Source of the DNA: an uncultured bacterium
GTDB taxonomy: Bacteria > Verrucomicrobiota > Kiritimatiellia > CAIKKV01 > CAITUY01
Length of the DNA stretch: 36,116 nt
Assembly: GCA_903908715.1 (NCBI GenBank)
Contig: CAIVSY010000027.1
Span: 1 to 36,116, forward strand
Direction of reading: 5' to 3'
Shown here: one piece after another, positions 32,031 to 36,116 of the stretch
Position numbering within the stretch: the first letter of the stretch is position 1
Layout of the letters: the number at the start of each line of letters is the position of its first letter
Notes under the pieces: model-generated
The model's database searches: none
Seen by the model: the letters and a program-made list of their open reading frames with translations, nothing else
What the model was told of the DNA's origin: nothing
Translations under genes and position numbers: made by a program

Positions 32031-35000
32031 GCTTTCTGTAATCCGGCGAACCGTGCGGTACACCGCCCTGGCCGTCCTCCTGGCTTCGGCCTGTCAGGCG
32101 GCGGACTCATTTCCTATGCCGGAATACCGCGTGCCGCCGAGCGGTTTCCGTCGTCAGTACACGCGGTATCATGTCGGTCCGCTGATCGAGCAGGCCAACC
32201 GCCTCATTGCGCGCGGCGATTATGCGGGAGCGGACCAGGTGCTGGTCAAGGCGGCGGACATCGACCGCGACAACAACCACGTCAAGCTGATGCTGGTGCG
32301 TAACAGTGAACGGGTTGGCAAGGCCGAGCGTGGTCTCCGTTTGTGCGAAGAGCTTCTGCGGGAATTCCCGGAAGCGAAGGAACTGCTGTTTGACAAGGCG
32401 TACCTGGCGATCAAGGTGGGTCGCGACCCTGTTGCGATAGCCGCCTTGGAAACCTATCTTGGCGGTGCGGCGGAAGAGGATGCCCGTCGTGTGGAGGCCT
32501 GGCAGACGCTTGCCGAGGCGGCTGTGCGGTCGGGGCAGTATGAGAAGGGGCAAAGGTATGCCGAGCTGTGGCTGAAGCGCGAGAAGGATGCGCGCGCCAT
32601 GATCGTCGTTGCGGAAATCCTTTCGCGGCAGGGGCGGGGTGAAGAGGCGCTGGCGGTTCTGGATCAGGCTTTGTCGGTTGCGCGGACCCCGGAACAGCGG
32701 GGTGCGATTGAGTTGAAGCGGGGATACCTGATGAGTGCCCTTAAGGACTTCAAGGGTGCGGCGGCGGCCTTTGAGCGGGTGAGGACGCTGGTGGCGATGG
32801 GGCCCGGTGTGCAGGCTTCGGTGGCGCGCCAGATGGGGATGAACGCCTTGCAGGCGGGGGACTACAAAGGGGCTGCGCAACAGTTCAAGGCCTGTCTCGA
32901 AGAGGGTTTTGATGAACCGGTTGGATTGACCTATCTGCAGAGCCTGATGTCGGAGGGGCTCCTGGAGGATGTGGCCGAGTTTGCGGGGAAATGGGTAGAG
33001 CGGGGTGTGTTTTCGCCCAAGGGGCGGGAAGCGGCCCTTCGGTACCGGATGTTTGCGTTGAAGCATTCCGGAAAGGATCTGGAATACTATCAGGCGGCGG
33101 TCGCCCTGGCCGATGGAGGCGGTGTTGCGGCCTTGCGCGAAGCGGGAACCGCGTCCATGCGACTCGGGCGGTACGATGAGGCGGCCGGCTGGTTTGCAAA
33201 GGCGGGGAAGGTTGAGTTTGACGAGACGATCGCGATAGCACAGCTGGAGGCGCTGGCGGCCGCAGGGCGCTGGGACGCATGCGCAGCGGCGGCGCGGGAA
33301 GTTCTTCCGCGCCTGACCCGTACCGGTGGCCGCGTGAACGGGCTCCGGCAGTTGATGTATGCGGAGAAGAACCGCGGAAACAACAAGGCATACCAGGAAG
33401 TGGCCGGGGAGTTGCTGCAGGTGGCGGATCTGGCATCTGATATTCGTGAGGCCGCGCTGGCTGCGGCAAGGATGGGGCAGATCGAGGAATCGATCCTGCT
33501 CCACAAGCGTTCCCTGGATAAGGAATATTCGGAGCCCGGAGCCCTGGCCTACCTGGATGCCTTGATGGCGGGGAACCATTGGACAACGGCAAGCCAGGAG
33601 GCCGAGACCTTGCTGAAGCGTCCGGATGTCTCCCCGGAACTCCGGACACGCGCCTTGCGCGCCCGGATGTACAGCCGTAAGAACTTGGGGGACGAGACTG
33701 GTTACCTGGCGGCGGCACAGGACCTATTGCGCAGCGAGGAAACGCCCGGGATGTATGCAGAGGCGGCGCTGGCGGCCTGGCGGACCGGCAAGCTTGCGGA
33801 ATCGGCCGGGTATTACGAGGCAAGCCTGGCCCGGCGGTTTGAACCGGATGTCGCCCTTAATTATGCCTTCGTGTTGAAAAGGATGGGCGGACGGACCGCG
33901 GAACAGGAGAAGGCCCTTCTCCAAGTGGTCAATGCCGAAGGGGTCGCCGAGCCGGTGCGCCGCGCGGCCCGTTACGAGCTGGCCCAGTTGTGCCTCCAGA
34001 CACGCCGCATTCCCGACTACCTCAAGCTCATGGAAATTGTGGTCAAGGACAGTCCGGAACCTTCGCGCTTACGGGAGTTTGCCGCGCAATTGTATCTTTC
34101 AGGGGAGTCGGCGAGAGCCACGGAGCTTTTCCGGAAGAGCATGGAGTCCGAGACTGTTCCTGCGCGCAAATATGACTTGTGCATGGCCCTGGCCGAACTG
34201 CTTCTTGCCGTTGGCAAGTATGAGGATTCGAAATTCTGGCTTAACGAGGCTTGCAAAAATGGCCAGCCGGACGAGGCCTGGCGGAGGCAGATCGGGCGCG
34301 TGTCGTATGAAATCGGTGATTACCGTGCGGCGGCCGATTACCTGTCCGGCATGACTACGGCGGACGATTTATCCCGCTTGTATGCGGGTTTCGCCTTTTA
34401 CCGGATGAAGATGCCCGGTCTCGCGTTATATCATCTTAACAAGGTCACGAAGCCCGGGGCACTCAGCCTTTCAGAGCAACTGGCCTTTTATGGAAACCGG
34501 GCCTTCCTCAATTATGACCAGGACCAGTATGCTGAGGCGCTGGCCGATGCCGATAAGGCCCTGTCGATCCAGGACACCGAAATTCTCCAGTTGGCCCGGC
34601 TGCGGATTCTGCTGGCGCTGGGCCGGAACCAGGATGTGATCGATGCCGCGCAGCCTCTGGCGGAACGGGTCACCAATACCGCCTTCAGGACGGATCTGTT
34701 CGATGTGTCCGGGCGTGCATTCCACGCCGGCGGGAACGATGAGGCGGCGGCAAAGTCGTTCACGGAAGCGCTGAATGCAGATCCGGGGCGCGCCGAATTG
34801 TATTACCTTCGTGGCATGGCATACAGGAAATGCGGGCGCCCGGAAGAGGCGCTGGCCGACCTGCGTGCCTTTCAGGACCGCGTGGAGGCTGTGCCATCCA
34901 CCTATTGGGGCGATCGCGGTGTGACCGAGGGATTGGCGGGTCAATCCCGTGAAGGGGAGGCCAACCTGCGAAAGGCCCTGGGCTTCTTCCCCTGGGAACT

Positions 35001-35931
35001 GGACAGCCTGGAGGAAATGGGTTACCAGCAGATGCGCAGGGGCGAAACACGCGAGGCCCGGAATGCCTTCCGTCAGGCTATCGATGTGTATGATGAGATT
35101 TTGCCGGTGATGACCGGGGCTGATGCGGAAGGCTACAGGGAAAACCGTTTGCTCATGAAGAAACAGCAGACCACCCTTGAAAAGTCCTTCGGCCTGCAGG
35201 CATACTTAAGCAAGACGGATTACAATCTGTCTTCCAACGAGGTTCTGCTGTCCATTGATGGAGCCTTGCCTTCCCAGTACGGCGCCGAGATTTCCTGGCG
35301 TCCGCCCCAGGTCGGGTTTCGGAACGACCGGATTTTCGAGCTGTTCTGCCGGGGGCTCGGGAATTTCGAGCCGGACAGCTGGACGCCGGATGAACAATCC
35401 TATCAAGGCGGAGCGGGCGCCCGTTACAAGCCTTTTTCCAAGCTGAACTTCAACCTGTCTTTTGAGCGCCTGTTCCAGATCGGGGATAACGCCGAGGATA
35501 ACTGGCTGTGGCGGAACATGATTTCCATCGAGCGCGGGACCCGCCCGGTGGCCGGGGAATCCTGGTGGACCACGGAATCGGTTTATGGCGAGATCAGTTA
35601 TTACCTCGAGTCTCCGGAGCGGTGGATCTATTATGTTGACGGTCGCGCCGGCCTTTCCTTCCCGCTCGGGGTGCGTGGCTATGTGACGATTCCCCAGTTC
35701 ATGGCCGTGGGGAGATATCAGTCGGAGGATCCCTCCGGGATAGGGACGTATACCCTGTTGGGTGTGGGAGCCACGGCGCGCCTGCTCCAGGGCGAAAGGA
35801 AATATTCCATACACGCATGGTATCTGGACGGTTTTATCCATTACACGCAAGGCTGGTTCGACGATGAGCCGGATGGGTTTGATGATCGTTCGTTTGACGG
35901 GGTTGTATTCGGGTTGAACTTCGTAAAGTGA
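32014..35931 (+). CDS. NfrA-like TPR and outer-membrane barrel protein
   Basis: The 1305-residue product has a signal peptide (TALAVLLASACQA, cleavage near residue 29). A long superhelix of tetratricopeptide-like repeats follows, from about residue 45 to 1030, for instance ANRLIARGDYAGADQVLVKA and LNADPGRAELYYLRGMAYRK. The C-terminal ~240 residues resemble the NfrA C-terminal domain (PF13283): YQGGAGARYKPFSKLNFNLS and FERLFQIGDNAEDNWLWRN, with alternating beta strands ending VVFGLNFVK. NfrA is the outer-membrane partner of NfrB; this protein is longer than E. coli NfrA (about 990 residues), mainly by more TPR units. The ATG at 32014 has AGAGG upstream and overlaps nfrB by 17 bp. Export of a polysaccharide is the inferred role. 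Confidence 0.88.
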   Translation: MNSQNKLSVIRRTVRYTALAVLLASACQAADSFPMPEYRVPPSGFRRQYTRYHVGPLIEQANRLIARGDYAGADQVLVKAADIDRDNNHVKLMLVRNSERVGKAERGLRLCEELLREFPEAKELLFDKAYLAIKVGRDPVAIAALETYLGGAAEEDARRVEAWQTLAEAAVRSGQYEKGQRYAELWLKREKDARAMIVVAEILSRQGRGEEALAVLDQALSVARTPEQRGAIELKRGYLMSALKDFKGAAAAFERVRTLVAMGPGVQASVARQMGMNALQAGDYKGAAQQFKACLEEGFDEPVGLTYLQSLMSEGLLEDVAEFAGKWVERGVFSPKGREAALRYRMFALKHSGKDLEYYQAAVALADGGGVAALREAGTASMRLGRYDEAAGWFAKAGKVEFDETIAIAQLEALAAAGRWDACAAAAREVLPRLTRTGGRVNGLRQLMYAEKNRGNNKAYQEVAGELLQVADLASDIREAALAAARMGQIEESILLHKRSLDKEYSEPGALAYLDALMAGNHWTTASQEAETLLKRPDVSPELRTRALRARMYSRKNLGDETGYLAAAQDLLRSEETPGMYAEAALAAWRTGKLAESAGYYEASLARRFEPDVALNYAFVLKRMGGRTAEQEKALLQVVNAEGVAEPVRRAARYELAQLCLQTRRIPDYLKLMEIVVKDSPEPSRLREFAAQLYLSGESARATELFRKSMESETVPARKYDLCMALAELLLAVGKYEDSKFWLNEACKNGQPDEAWRRQIGRVSYEIGDYRAAADYLSGMTTADDLSRLYAGFAFYRMKMPGLALYHLNKVTKPGALSLSEQLAFYGNRAFLNYDQDQYAEALADADKALSIQDTEILQLARLRILLALGRNQDVIDAAQPLAERVTNTAFRTDLFDVSGRAFHAGGNDEAAAKSFTEALNADPGRAELYYLRGMAYRKCGRPEEALADLRAFQDRVEAVPSTYWGDRGVTEGLAGQSREGEANLRKALGFFPWELDSLEEMGYQQMRRGETREARNAFRQAIDVYDEILPVMTGADAEGYRENRLLMKKQQTTLEKSFGLQAYLSKTDYNLSSNEVLLSIDGALPSQYGAEISWRPPQVGFRNDRIFELFCRGLGNFEPDSWTPDEQSYQGGAGARYKPFSKLNFNLSFERLFQIGDNAEDNWLWRNMISIERGTRPVAGESWWTTESVYGEISYYLESPERWIYYVDGRAGLSFPLGVRGYVTIPQFMAVGRYQSEDPSGIGTYTLLGVGATARLLQGERKYSIHAWYLDGFIHYTQGWFDDEPDGFDDRSFDGVVFGLNFVK

Positions 35932-35938
35932 GGCACTT

Positions 35939-36116
35939 GTGAAAACATTCATTCGCTGCAGGCGCTCCATTCTGGCGGTTCTGGCCGCCCTGTTTTGCGC
36001 GGCACCGCTCATGGCTGGTGAACCGCTGGGGACCTTCATTCAGTTCAGCCGGGCCAGTGCAGACAAGAGTGTGGAGCAGTGGCGGGCCGATCTGGAGCAG
36101 ATGTCCAAGGCGGGCA
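35939..36116 (+). CDS. Secreted protein, probable DUF4434 glycoside-hydrolase-like, 5' part
   Basis: The reading frame begins with a GTG seven bases after the NfrA-like stop and runs off the window; only 59 codons are seen. An N-terminal signal peptide is clear: KTFIRCRRSILAVLAALFCA followed by APLMA. The mature part starts GEPLGTFIQFSRASADKSVEQ, then WRADLEQMSKAG. The GTFIQ...W...L..M...G pattern resembles the start of DUF4434 proteins, TIM-barrel glycoside-hydrolase relatives found in polysaccharide gene clusters. If so, it would trim or modify the glycan made by the NfrB-like enzyme. Assignment rests on a short stretch. Confidence 0.55.
   Translation, partial: MKTFIRCRRSILAVLAALFCAAPLMAGEPLGTFIQFSRASADKSVEQWRADLEQMSKAG

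Noticed and set aside
29640-32063. Long open frame antisense to the NfrB-like gene (also 847-1809, 1169-2368 and 17724-19016 on the minus strand).
   Set aside because: These frames are mirror images of GC-rich coding sequence. Their translations are Pro/Arg/His-rich with no family motifs, while the opposite strand encodes recognisable proteins.
32014-32103. Lipoprotein signal on the NfrA-like protein (LASAC).
   Set aside because: The residues before the cysteine do not fit a lipobox well, and the C-terminal barrel makes a type I signal peptide more likely.
1-36116. CRISPR arrays, insertion sequences, integrases or phage genes.
   Set aside because: No regularly spaced repeats, transposase-like proteins or attachment-site pairs were seen anywhere in the window.

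Overview
The window is dense, GC-rich bacterial DNA with almost no free space; no intergenic gap reaches 300 bases. The genes are ordinary chromosomal ones. I see no tRNA, rRNA, CRISPR array, insertion sequence or phage gene. Many neighbouring genes share a 4-base ATGA or GTGA stop/start overlap, so translational coupling is common. The gene set suggests a Gram-negative bacterium of the PVC group, possibly Kiritimatiellota or Verrucomicrobiota: stand-alone helicase-associated domains, a small PUR-domain protein, ThyX, an Aquifex-type aconitase, BFN-UVR and an outer-membrane NfrA-like porin. This placement is inference from gene content, not a measured phylogeny.

Left part (1-14 kb). The 3' end of guaA is followed on the + strand by a 3-methyladenine DNA glycosylase, a secreted thioredoxin-fold protein without its CxxC, and an RmlD-like reductase. 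A stand-alone tandem helicase-associated-domain protein comes next. A seven-gene minus-strand operon (10656 down to 4130) holds two DUF21/CBS membrane proteins, a zinc-ribbon/OB-fold membrane protein, hypoxanthine phosphoribosyltransferase, a CDF cation exporter, a TctA-like permease and a YdjM-like membrane protein; a good sigma70-type promoter lies at its head. A Gfo/Idh/MocA oxidoreductase follows on +.

Middle part (12-24.5 kb). A minus-strand run encodes a PUR-domain protein, a glycosyltransferase, agmatine deiminase and N-carbamoylputrescine amidase; the last two convert agmatine to putrescine. Divergent from it, aconitase and NADP-isocitrate dehydrogenase give two consecutive TCA steps, followed by a BFN nuclease-family protein with a UVR tail. 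Then come a hybrid PAS histidine kinase, thyX (perhaps leaderless), and an NSS-family sodium symporter with a 35-residue MetS-like small subunit.

Right part (24.5-36.1 kb) is the most interesting. A tightly coupled + operon encodes a PHP/amidohydrolase-like protein, an ABC ATPase, an ABC-2 permease, a membrane-anchored TPR protein with a His/Glu-rich tail, and a GspB-like membrane protein. A convergent gene encodes a TPR protein with a GspE-N/MshEN-like end. Divergent from that, an operon encodes an NfrB-like membrane glycosyltransferase with two pairs of MshEN c-di-GMP-binding motifs, an NfrA-like TPR/outer-membrane barrel protein of 1305 residues, and the start of a probable DUF4434 glycoside-hydrolase-like protein. 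In E. coli the NfrA/NfrB pathway makes a c-di-GMP-controlled surface polysaccharide; here an expanded version appears to sit next to an uncharacterised ABC/TPR/GspB-like module.
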